NCBI RefSeq assembly: GCF_011068285.1
Contig: NZ_CP049616.1
Span: 848,501-912,500 of the forward strand
Length of the DNA stretch: 64,000 nt
Direction of reading: 5' to 3'
Origin: Flagellimonas oceani
Lineage (GTDB): Bacteria > Bacteroidota > Bacteroidia > Flavobacteriales > Flavobacteriaceae
The position numbers and the translations under genes were made by a program. This document shows, piece by piece, positions 15,648 to 23,356 of this stretch; within the stretch, counting starts at the first letter, position 1; every line of letters starts with the position of its first letter. The notes under the pieces are model-generated. The model saw nothing but the letters and a program-made list of their open reading frames with translations, was not told the origin of the DNA and made no database searches.

Positions 15648-16337
15648 ATGAAAGCAAAAATTTTTATCGCACTGGCAATTCTAATGACCCATTCAGGATT
15701 TGCCCAAAAGCCTAGCCCCGAACTTTTAGATCCCACAAACCACACTTTGGTGTTGATAGACCATGAAAGCCAAATGGCATTTGCCGTTCGGAACATTACC
15801 ATTGATGAACTCAGGAACAACACCGCAATGGTGGCCGGGGCCTCAAAAATATTCAAGGTGCCCACGGTGGTCACCACTGTTGCCGAAGAATCCTTTAGTG
15901 GCCCCGTGTTTCCCGAAATTGAATCCTTCTATCCCAAAGCCACCTCCAATTTTATTGACAGGACCACCATGAATGCCTGGGAAGATGCCAATGCATACAA
16001 AGCCATTACAGGCAAGGGCAAGAAGAAAATAGTGCTTGCGGGCCTGTGGACCAGCGTATGTATCGTTGGCCCTGCCTTGTCCGCCCTAAGTGATGGGTAT
16101 GAGGTGTATGTGATCACCGATGCCTCAGGGGATGTTTCCATAGAATCCCATAACCAAGCAGTTACGCGAATGGTGCAGGCAGGCATAAAGCCCATGACTT
16201 CCATTCAATATCTATTGGAATTGCAACGGGACTGGGGCCGGCAGGAAACCTATGTGCCCGTTACCGATTTGGTCAAAAAATATGGTGGGGGTTATGGCAT
16301 TGGGATTATCTATGCCCATACCATGTTGAGCCATTGA
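15648..16337 (+). CDS. Exported isochorismatase-family (YcaC-like) hydrolase
   Basis: A cysteine hydrolase of the isochorismatase/nicotinamidase fold, nearest in layout to YcaC-like proteins. The nucleophile region is LAGLWTSVCIVGPALSAL, the acid is Asp in LVLIDHESQMAF, and the INAW-like block appears as MNAWEDA. A signal peptide (KIFIALAILMTHSGFAQ) sends it to the periplasm, which is unusual for this family. It has a cytosolic paralogue at 63013. It opens a plus-strand run with an amidohydrolase, suggesting periplasmic hydrolysis of amides or related bonds. Regulation by the sigma-54 activator at 13333 is likely from the upstream motif. Confidence 0.85.
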   Translation: MKAKIFIALAILMTHSGFAQKPSPELLDPTNHTLVLIDHESQMAFAVRNITIDELRNNTAMVAGASKIFKVPTVVTTVAEESFSGPVFPEIESFYPKATSNFIDRTTMNAWEDANAYKAITGKGKKKIVLAGLWTSVCIVGPALSALSDGYEVYVITDASGDVSIESHNQAVTRMVQAGIKPMTSIQYLLELQRDWGRQETYVPVTDLVKKYGGGYGIGIIYAHTMLSH

Positions 16338-16379
16338 GGTGTTCTTTTTTCAAGGATGTAGTCCATATATAACAAAGCG

Positions 16380-18164
16380 ATGAAAAAGTCCAAAATCCTA
16401 GTTCTTCTGTTGTTTACGTTTTTGATCATATCCTGCAAGAAAAAAAAGGATGTGCAAAAAGAGACCGCCGACCTTATCGTGTTCAATGCCAAGGTCGCCA
16501 CGGAGGTCGAGGGTACTTTTGCTGAGGCTTTTGCGGTGAAGGACGGGAACTTTCTAAAAATAGGAACTTCCAAAGCTATTTTGGAACTGATAGGGGATGA
16601 CAGCCGGGTCATTGATGCTACAGGAAAAACGGTCATCCCCGGGCTCAATGATTCCCACACCCATCTGATACGGGAAGGACTCAACTACAATTCCGAATTG
16701 CGATGGGATGGTGTCCGGTCCATCAAGGAAGCATTGAACATGCTCAAAGAACAAGCCGATAGAACACCCGATGGACAATGGATACGAGTGGTTGGCGGAT
16801 GGGGGGAACATCAGTTTGAGGAAAAAAGATTGCCGACATTACAGGAAATCAATGAAGCTGTTCCCGATCATCCTGTGTATGTTCTCTACTTATATTCTTA
16901 CGGTTATTTGAACCAAAAAGGCATCGAAACATTGGGGTATGACAGTGAAACTCATTTTCCCGGAGGGGAAGTCCAACTTGAAAATGGGAAACCCACTGGG
17001 TTTTTAGTGGCAAAGCCAAGTGCATTGTTGTTGTACAAAACGTTGACGCAGTTGCCCAAATTGACCCCCGAGGAGCAAGTCAATTCAACCTTGCATTTTT
17101 ATCGTGAACTGAACCGACTTGGCGTTACAAGCGCCATTGATGCCGGGGGCGGTGGACAATATTATACCAATGACTATAAAATAGCCAAACAGTTGGCCTC
17201 GGAAGGGAAACTTACGGTCCGAACTTCATATTATCTATTTGCTGTGGATAAGGGAACAGAACTATCCTTTTTCAAAAAATGGGCGGACACGTTACGTTCC
17301 GGCTCCAATGATGATATGTTCAAACCCAATGGCTACACCTTTATGGGAGCAGGGGAGAACTTGACTTGGGAGGCCGCGGACTTCGAGAATTTTTTGGAAC
17401 CACGGCCAGAATTAAAGGAAATCATGGAAACGGAACTGGATTCCATCGTGACCCTTTTGGCCAAAAACAAATGGCCCTTCCGAATTCATGCCACCTATAA
17501 TGAATCCATTACACGGTTTTTGGATGTTTTTGAAAAAGTGGATCAAAAATACCCATTCCTAAACCGAGTAAGGTGGATCATTGATCATGCAGAAACCATC
17601 GATGACACCAATATCCAAAGGATAAAGAAAATGGGCGGCGGCATTGCCCTTCAGAACAGGATGTTTTTTCAAGGGGAATACTTTGTGGACCGATATGGGG
17701 CAGAACAAGCAAAACAAACGCCATCCATTTCCAAGATCATTCATGCCGGAATTCCGTTGGGGCTCGGGACGGATGGCACCAGGGTATCGAGCTACAATCC
17801 CATGCTAGCACTCTACTGGGCCATAACGGGCAAAACATGGGGTGGTCTGCAGCTTTATGACGAGGACAACAGGCTTTCCAGACATAAGGCTTTGGAACTC
17901 ATGACCCATGGTAGTGCCTGGTTTTCAAATGAGGAAAGCGCGAAAGGATATATCAAAGAAGGTATGTATGCCGACTTTGCCATCCTATCCGATGATTACT
18001 TTACCATTCCCGAGGAAGATATCAAAGAGCTTACTTCCGATCTCACGGTGGTTAATGGAACCGTGGTCTTTGCAAAAAACGAATTCAAAGCATTGGACCC
18101 TCCTATGCCCGAAGTCATTCCAAATTGGTCCCCAGTGAAATACTTTGGGGGATATCAACATTAA
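16380..18164 (+). CDS. YtcJ-like metal-dependent amidohydrolase lipoprotein
   Basis: A 594-residue member of the amidohydrolase superfamily, YtcJ/exoenzyme-regulatory-AepA-like group. The order fits: N-terminal TADLIVFNAKVATEV, VIPGLNDSHTHLIREG with the HxH metal motif near residue 95, WVRVVGG-like IRVVGGWGEHQF, an LGVTSAIDAGGG block, then RIHAT, IIDHAETID, a GIPLGLGTDG with the metal Asp, and the C-terminal YADFAILSDD. A lipobox (LIISC) anchors it on the membrane, unlike most cytosolic relatives. It is 43 bp downstream of the exported isochorismatase gene; both enzymes would act outside the inner membrane. Substrate unknown. Confidence 0.88.
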   Translation: MKKSKILVLLLFTFLIISCKKKKDVQKETADLIVFNAKVATEVEGTFAEAFAVKDGNFLKIGTSKAILELIGDDSRVIDATGKTVIPGLNDSHTHLIREGLNYNSELRWDGVRSIKEALNMLKEQADRTPDGQWIRVVGGWGEHQFEEKRLPTLQEINEAVPDHPVYVLYLYSYGYLNQKGIETLGYDSETHFPGGEVQLENGKPTGFLVAKPSALLLYKTLTQLPKLTPEEQVNSTLHFYRELNRLGVTSAIDAGGGGQYYTNDYKIAKQLASEGKLTVRTSYYLFAVDKGTELSFFKKWADTLRSGSNDDMFKPNGYTFMGAGENLTWEAADFENFLEPRPELKEIMETELDSIVTLLAKNKWPFRIHATYNESITRFLDVFEKVDQKYPFLNRVRWIIDHAETIDDTNIQRIKKMGGGIALQNRMFFQGEYFVDRYGAEQAKQTPSISKIIHAGIPLGLGTDGTRVSSYNPMLALYWAITGKTWGGLQLYDEDNRLSRHKALELMTHGSAWFSNEESAKGYIKEGMYADFAILSDDYFTIPEEDIKELTSDLTVVNGTVVFAKNEFKALDPPMPEVIPNWSPVKYFGGYQH

Positions 18165-18175
18165 CAATCATACAA

Positions 18176-18475
18176 ATGATCACTTATGATACATTGTCCG
18201 AAGCGATAAAGGGCAAGCAGGATAAAGGATACTGGTTCAATTTTAATCTCAAAAAAGACCACATTTCCTGCCCAGAATTAAAAAAGCATTTTATGGCCGA
18301 GGAGTTCCATGTGGACTGTTTTTATCGGTTTGAAGGCGATACCAACCCAGATGATACGTCAATTCTCTATGCCATTAGTACCACATGTGGGGTCAAAGGT
18401 TTGCTGGTGGACGCCTATGGCGTATATAGCGAGGGACTATCCACAGGCATCATGGACAAGCTCAAAATGAAGTAG
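18176..18475 (+). CDS. Small conserved Bacteroidota protein, often misnamed PRPP synthetase
   Basis: A 99-residue cytosolic protein starting at the ATG at 18176, 9 bp after the amidohydrolase stop. The pattern YDTLSEAIKGKQDKGYWFNFNLKKDHISCPEL...FYRFEGDTNPDDTSILYAISTTCGVKGLLVDAYGVYSEGLS matches a short conserved family in Bacteroidota that is sometimes labelled phosphoribosylpyrophosphate synthetase, although it is far too short and lacks that enzyme's motifs. The true function is unknown. Confidence 0.7.
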   Translation: MITYDTLSEAIKGKQDKGYWFNFNLKKDHISCPELKKHFMAEEFHVDCFYRFEGDTNPDDTSILYAISTTCGVKGLLVDAYGVYSEGLSTGIMDKLKMK

Positions 18476-18489
18476 CACAATTTGGAAAA

Positions 18490-18552
18490 ATGAAAACGCT
18501 CTTTGGTTTGATATTCCTTTCTTGGCAGATTGTCGCCCAGACCAACAATTGA
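18490..18552 (+). pseudogene. Isolated signal-peptide remnant
   Basis: A 20-codon frame, MKTLFGLIFLSWQIVAQTNN then TGA. It is a textbook signal peptide ending in an Ala-x-Gln type cleavage region, with no mature protein behind it. Preceded by GGAAAA. Most likely the start of a gene whose body was deleted; an expressed leader peptide is less likely. Confidence 0.45.
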
Positions 18553-18592
18553 GGATTGGAATTCAAAATATGAACTATTAAAAATCTTGATC

Positions 18593-19528
18593 ATGAAAAA
18601 GGAAATATTGGGGCTGCACCATATCACGGCCATAGCGGGCGATGCCCAGAACAATTACAAATTCTACACTGAAGTTTTGGGCCTTCGGTTCATTAAAAAG
18701 ACCGTAAATTTTGATGACCCCGGCACCTATCATTTTTATTTTGGGGACAAGGTTGGTAACGCAGGTACCATTTTGACCTTTTTCCCGTGGGGAAATAATA
18801 TTCCCACAGGGAGAAGAGGTTCCGGGATGGCAACTGAAATTGGCTATTCCGTACCTGTGGGCAGTTTGGAATTTTGGATGGACCGTTTTGAAAAGCATAA
18901 TGTCATTTACAACAAACCTGCACAAAAATTCAATCAACAATACCTTTCCTTTTTAGATCCAGATGGTTTGAAATTTGAGCTGTTTGAAACTGAAAATGAC
19001 CAGCGAACGCCATGGACCACCGAAGGGATAAGCGCGGAACACGCGACCCGAGGTTTTCATAACATCACTCTCACATTAAACGATATTCAAGGAACGGCTG
19101 AAGTTTTGACCTCCATTTTCGGTTATGAATTACATTCACAAGAATCGAATCGCTATCGCTATGTGACCAGAACCGTCCCCAATGCCGCATTGGTCGAACT
19201 GGTTGAAATCCCAACGGAGAAACGGGGCCATGTTGCCAATGGAACCGTGCACCATGTTGCCTTTCGGGTCAAAAATGATGAAACCCTGCTACATTTTAGG
19301 GAAAAAATTGAAAAGGCTGGATTGAACATCACCCCGCCCATAGATAGAAACTACTTTCATTCGCTTTACTTCAGGGAACCCGGTGGCGTTTTGTTTGAAA
19401 TTGCCACGGACAATCCTGGGTTTACCGTGGACGAATCCGAAGAGAACCTAGGCATGGGCTTAAAGCTCCCTGAAAAGCACGAGCACCTTAGACGTATGTT
19501 GGAAGAAAAACTGGTCAAAATCAACTAG
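18593..19528 (+). CDS. MhqO/MhqE-like ring-cleaving dioxygenase (VOC)
   Basis: A 311-residue extradiol-type dioxygenase built of two vicinal-oxygen-chelate repeats (about 5-130 and 150-275). Visible features are ILGLHHITAIAGDAQNNYKFYTEVLGLRFIKKTVNFDDP at the N-terminus, VHHVAFRVKNDE and the metal Glu in EPGGVLFEIATDNPGF. The opening and the adjacent MhqD-like esterase match the hydroquinone-specific dioxygenase loci known in Bacillus, so oxidative removal of hydroquinones or quinones is the likely job. The ATG at 18593 is chosen because the family starts with this block. One base separates its stop from the esterase start. Confidence 0.87.
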   Translation: MKKEILGLHHITAIAGDAQNNYKFYTEVLGLRFIKKTVNFDDPGTYHFYFGDKVGNAGTILTFFPWGNNIPTGRRGSGMATEIGYSVPVGSLEFWMDRFEKHNVIYNKPAQKFNQQYLSFLDPDGLKFELFETENDQRTPWTTEGISAEHATRGFHNITLTLNDIQGTAEVLTSIFGYELHSQESNRYRYVTRTVPNAALVELVEIPTEKRGHVANGTVHHVAFRVKNDETLLHFREKIEKAGLNITPPIDRNYFHSLYFREPGGVLFEIATDNPGFTVDESEENLGMGLKLPEKHEHLRRMLEEKLVKIN

Positions 19529-19529
19529 C

Positions 19530-20159
19530 ATGGACTTCACACCTTTGAAATACATCTACAGACCAGATGGAATTCCAGATGCGAATACACTCCTACTGCT
19601 GCATGGTACTGGAGGCAATGAGGAAGATTTGATTCCTTTGACCTCTGAATACGGGGACGGATTTAATATTTTAAGTGTTCGGGGAAATGTACTTGAACAT
19701 GGAATGCCCCGTTTTTTCAGGCGATTGGGCATGAGCATTTTTGATGAGGAGGACCTAACCTTTAGAACCCATGAACTGGCCAACTTTCTGATTGAAGTAG
19801 CGAAGAAGGAAGGCTTTGATAGTTCCAAACTTATTGCTTACGGTTATTCCAATGGAGCCAATATTGCCGGGGCCCTGTTACTATTGTATCCCGTGTTTCT
19901 GAAAGGGGCCATCTTGCTCAGGCCCATGAAACCCTTCCAAGTGCTACCGCAGATTTCCCTTAAACATCAATCCTACGTTTTCCTTAGTTCAGGTCGTACG
20001 GATGGGACGGTAAATATCGTTCACGTCAAGGAATTTGCAGAATACCTACAAGAAGGAGGATATACGGTGGAGTCCTATTTGGTTGATGCAGGGCACAACC
20101 TTTCCAAGGAAGATATTGCACTTTCGGTAGCTTGGTACACGCAGCATTTTACCGAATGA
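19530..20159 (+). CDS. MhqD-like phospholipase/carboxylesterase
   Basis: A 209-residue alpha/beta hydrolase of the phospholipase/carboxylesterase family. The oxyanion strand is LLLHGTGGNEEDLIPL, the nucleophile elbow is Ser in GYSNGA near residue 107, the acid lies in SGRTDGTV and the base is His in DAGHNLSKED near residue 190. Its immediate overlap-like spacing with the ring-cleaving dioxygenase reproduces the MhqE/MhqD pairing. It probably hydrolyses an ester or lactone arising from ring cleavage. A strong terminator follows. Confidence 0.87.
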   Translation: MDFTPLKYIYRPDGIPDANTLLLLHGTGGNEEDLIPLTSEYGDGFNILSVRGNVLEHGMPRFFRRLGMSIFDEEDLTFRTHELANFLIEVAKKEGFDSSKLIAYGYSNGANIAGALLLLYPVFLKGAILLRPMKPFQVLPQISLKHQSYVFLSSGRTDGTVNIVHVKEFAEYLQEGGYTVESYLVDAGHNLSKEDIALSVAWYTQHFTE

Positions 20160-20206
20160 GGTTTGAATTAAAAATGATTGGGGTGACTCCAAAACTGTAT
20201 TGAATC

Positions 20207-20242
20207 AAAAAAGGTGGAAATCATTGGATTACCACCTTTTTT
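20207..20242 (+). terminator. Rho-independent terminator
   Basis: AAAAAAGGTGG pairs with CCACCTTTTTT across a 14-base loop, 48 bp after the esterase stop. It separates this unit from the gene at 20397. Confidence 0.75.
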
Positions 20243-20282
20243 GTTTGGATGGACTATCCAAATACGGCCATTTATTTTCGAA

Positions 20283-20301
20283 TTGGCGAAATAACAACAA
20301 A
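20283..20301 (+). promoter_or_regulatory. Candidate activator-binding motif, copy 4
   Basis: TTGGCGAAATAACAACAAA, about 52 bp before a sigma-54-like element, as for copy 3. Confidence 0.5.
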
Positions 20302-20352
20302 GAGGAAGTGATAAAATTCACCAAGATGCTGATAATCAATTAAATGAATATG

Positions 20353-20368
20353 TGGCACCATGCTTGGC
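20353..20368 (+). promoter_or_regulatory. Sigma-54-like promoter, imperfect
   Basis: TGGCACCATGCTTGGC has a perfect TGGCAC -24 element and TTGGC where TTGC is expected, so the GC doublet is one base late. It precedes the exported esterase gene by 29 bp. Confidence 0.4.
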
Positions 20369-20396
20369 TTCCATTTGGAAAATAAACCATTAAGTC

Positions 20397-21443
20397 ATGA
20401 AAAAATCAATTCAATCAAAACTGGCAGTTACCTGTTTTACGGTGATCACAGGAACGGCATCTGCACAGGCAGTACTAAATCCCGATGTGGACCCTGCCAT
20501 TGAAAAGGAAACCAAAGCATTTCTCCACGCCCTCAACAGTAGTGGTGGCGATCCCATGGAGACCATGGACCCGGAAGATGCCAGAAAAGTTTTGGAAGGG
20601 GCCCAATCTTCTGTGGAAGTTGACCTTTCAGGAATCAGCGTTGAAGAAAAAACCATTGTTCAAGATGGGATTTCCGTAAAGATCTACATCGTACGGCCCG
20701 AGGGCAAAACAGGGAAGTTGCCTGTCTTTATGTTTTTTCATGGGGGAGGATGGGTCTTGGGCGATTTCGCAACTCACAAGCGCTTTGTACGGGATTTGGT
20801 GGTTTATTCTGAAGTGGCCTCGGTCTTTGTGGAATATTCAAGATCTCCCGAAGTAAAGTATCCCACCGCAATCAATGAAGCGTATGCAGCAACAAAGTGG
20901 ATTTCAGAGCATGGAAACGAGGTCAATCTGGATGGAAAAAATCTTGCCATTGCCGGTAACAGTGCTGGAGGAAACCTAACAGCAGTGGTGGCCCAGATGG
21001 CCAAGGACAAAAATGGGCCAAAGATTAAGTTCCAAGTCCTGTTCTGGCCCGTAACGAACTTCAATGTGGAGACGGCCTCCTATAACCAATATGCCGAATC
21101 CCGATTCTTGACCAAGAACATGATGATTTGGTTCTGGGACCATTATTTGCAAACCAAAGCGGAAGGAAAGGAGAAATACGCCAGTCCACTCCAGGCTACA
21201 TTAGAAGACATGAAGGGGTTGCCACCTACCTTGGTACAGACCGCAGAGAACGATGTCCTAAGGGATGAGGGCGAAGCGTATGCTAGAAAACTAAATGAGG
21301 CAGGGGTACCCGTTTCGTTGGTTAGGATGCAGGGAATGATTCACGATTATGGGCTGCTCAACCCCTTGGCGCACTTGCCCGAAGTGCAATCTGCTCTTCG
21401 TTATGCGGCCAGTGAGATAGCCTTTGCACTAAATGAAAAATAA
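20397..21443 (+). CDS. Exported HSL-family alpha/beta hydrolase
   Basis: A 348-residue esterase of the hormone-sensitive-lipase family with a signal peptide (about 1-24, ending ASAQA). The oxyanion motif HGGGW is near residue 115, the nucleophile is in GNSAGG near 188 (Asn replaces the usual Asp of GDSAGG), the acid is the Asp in ENDVLRDEGEAY near 285 and the base is His in MIHDYG near 315. It acts in the periplasm on short acyl esters. It is preceded by its own terminator-isolated, sigma-54-like promoter region and is followed by two cytosolic hydrolases on the same strand. Confidence 0.88.
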   Translation: MKKSIQSKLAVTCFTVITGTASAQAVLNPDVDPAIEKETKAFLHALNSSGGDPMETMDPEDARKVLEGAQSSVEVDLSGISVEEKTIVQDGISVKIYIVRPEGKTGKLPVFMFFHGGGWVLGDFATHKRFVRDLVVYSEVASVFVEYSRSPEVKYPTAINEAYAATKWISEHGNEVNLDGKNLAIAGNSAGGNLTAVVAQMAKDKNGPKIKFQVLFWPVTNFNVETASYNQYAESRFLTKNMMIWFWDHYLQTKAEGKEKYASPLQATLEDMKGLPPTLVQTAENDVLRDEGEAYARKLNEAGVPVSLVRMQGMIHDYGLLNPLAHLPEVQSALRYAASEIAFALNEK

Positions 21444-21530
21444 TTCAGGCCACATTTTCCTGTGAAGAGGAAACTGATTTTGTTGATTCCTTCTAAAGTC
21501 TATTAACCTATTAATAACAACATACTAAAA

Positions 21531-22361
21531 ATGAAAACAAAATATATAGAACTCTCTGATGCCAAGATAGCCTATCGAGAAATAGGCAAAGGGCGACCCC
21601 TGATCATGTGTAACCGTTTTAGGGGCACTTTGGACACTTGGGACCCGTTATTTCTGTCCTCGATGGCAGAACACTTCAAGGTGATCATTTTTGATTATCC
21701 CGAAATAGGATATTCTACAGGGAAATTCCCGAAGGATATTACTGGACTTGCCAAAATTCTCCATGATATAATTCAAGAATTGGGGTTGAATGAAGTAGTC
21801 TTGGCAGGTTGGTCCTTTGGCGGGTTTGTGGTACAGGCGGCTGCATTGGAATATGAGGGGCTTGCTTCACACCTTATCCTCATCGGGAGCAACCCCCCCG
21901 GTAAAAACCCCCATACCTTTGAGTCCATCTTTCTGGAAAAGGCCTTGTTGCCAAACTACACGCTGGAGGATGAAATCATTCTCTTTTTTGAACCCGAATC
22001 CAAATTCAGTGTGGAATCGGGCAAAGTCTCCCATGATAGAATCTATGAAAGCATCGATGTGGGCAAAATACCTACCGCTAAGGAAGTGTTCAATATGTAT
22101 TTTGTCGCCGGGGATGCCTATAAAGAGGATAAAGAGAAACTAAGAAAACGATTGACGGAAACCGGAATGCCTGTGCTGGTACTTCATGGGGACCATGATG
22201 TAAGCTTTCCCATTGAGAATTGGTTCCTGCTGCTCCGCCAGATGAGGAACGCACAGTTGGTCATCTTCACAAAAACAGGTCATGGGCCCCAACACCAGTA
22301 TCCCGAATTGAGCTCGGAATACATCGCTGACTTTGTTGGGAATTCATTCAATATTGATTAG
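21531..22361 (+). CDS. Alpha/beta fold hydrolase
   Basis: A 276-residue cytosolic alpha/beta hydrolase. The nucleophile elbow is AGWSFGG near residue 94, the acid lies in LHGDHDVSFPIENW and the base His in KTGHGPQHQYPE near 249. The oxyanion region reads MCNRFRGTLDTWDPLF in place of the usual HG motif, a recurring variant in soluble hydrolases. The substrate is unknown. It begins 87 bp after the exported esterase and 25 bp before another hydrolase. Confidence 0.85.
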   Translation: MKTKYIELSDAKIAYREIGKGRPLIMCNRFRGTLDTWDPLFLSSMAEHFKVIIFDYPEIGYSTGKFPKDITGLAKILHDIIQELGLNEVVLAGWSFGGFVVQAAALEYEGLASHLILIGSNPPGKNPHTFESIFLEKALLPNYTLEDEIILFFEPESKFSVESGKVSHDRIYESIDVGKIPTAKEVFNMYFVAGDAYKEDKEKLRKRLTETGMPVLVLHGDHDVSFPIENWFLLLRQMRNAQLVIFTKTGHGPQHQYPELSSEYIADFVGNSFNID

Positions 22362-22386
22362 ACGGGAATAAAATTAATCCAAGCAT

Positions 22387-23172
22387 ATGAAAAAACAGCC
22401 TTCAAAAACCATAGTATTTATTACTGGGGCCTTTGTGACCCATTTGGGATGGAACAATTGGAAAAAGTTCTTCGAAGATGCAGGGTACACCTGCTACAAC
22501 CCTCCTTGGTTACATAAGGACGACACGCCTGAGAGGCTCAGGGAAAAACATCCAGACTATAAAAAGTTGACCGAGCTTCGGTTATCGGAATTGTTGGATT
22601 ATTATGAGGATTTCATCACTTCGCTCCCTGAAAAACCAATATTGATTGGTCATTCTACAGGAGGGTTGATGGTTCAGGTATTATTGCAAAGAGGTGTTGC
22701 GGCTTCAGGAATTGCCATCCATAGTGTTCCGGCCCAAGGCGTTCTTTCGTTGAAATTCTCCTTTTTGAAATCACATTGGGCACCATTGGGATTGTTTAAA
22801 TCGGCAAACAAGACCTATTTGATGACCTTGGAACAGTGGCAATACGCCTTTACCAATGGAATGTCCCTTGCAGAACAGGAGAGATCCTATGACGAAAACG
22901 TGATACCTGAATCAAGAAGGCTGTTGAGGGATTGTCTATCAAGTGTTGCAAAGGTGGATTTCAGCAAACCACACCCGCCTCTTTTGTTCATTTCGGGGAG
23001 TACTGATCATATCATTCCGGCCTCCTTGAATTATTCCAATTTTAAAAAGTACAAGCAAAATGGAAGCATTACGCATTATAAGGAATTTGAGGGCAAAAAC
23101 CATTTTGTGCTGGGGCTTCCCACTTGGAAGGATGAAGCTCGTTACAGCTTGGAATGGATTGAGAGCAATTAA
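22387..23172 (+). CDS. Alpha/beta hydrolase
   Basis: A 261-residue alpha/beta hydrolase. It starts VFITGAFVTHLGWNNWKKFFEDAGY, with nucleophile elbow GHSTGG near residue 89, acid in SGSTDHIIPASLN and base His in GKNHFVLG near the end. It lacks a signal peptide. Together with its two upstream neighbours it makes three hydrolases of different subfamilies in a row, which suggests successive handling of related esters. Substrate unknown. Confidence 0.85.
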   Translation: MKKQPSKTIVFITGAFVTHLGWNNWKKFFEDAGYTCYNPPWLHKDDTPERLREKHPDYKKLTELRLSELLDYYEDFITSLPEKPILIGHSTGGLMVQVLLQRGVAASGIAIHSVPAQGVLSLKFSFLKSHWAPLGLFKSANKTYLMTLEQWQYAFTNGMSLAEQERSYDENVIPESRRLLRDCLSSVAKVDFSKPHPPLLFISGSTDHIIPASLNYSNFKKYKQNGSITHYKEFEGKNHFVLGLPTWKDEARYSLEWIESN

Positions 23173-23356
23173 ACGATGATTACACAACAATGCCCAATTG
23201 ATGGCGGAAAATCTGAAAAAGGTAGAACCAATATATGCAAAAAAGTAAATAGTAAGTTTTATTAAGTCTTGGATAGGCCAAAGCCAATGTAAAAGGAGCC
23301 AATCTATGATTTAAATTTGGTATGGGATTCTCCAAATTAATTTGATCAAGCGTTCT

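Noticed and set aside
16380..18164. Cytosolic amidohydrolase start downstream of the lipobox
   Set aside because: The ATG at 16380 gives a typical lipoprotein signal directly joined to the conserved N-terminal beta-strand, so a shorter form is not needed.
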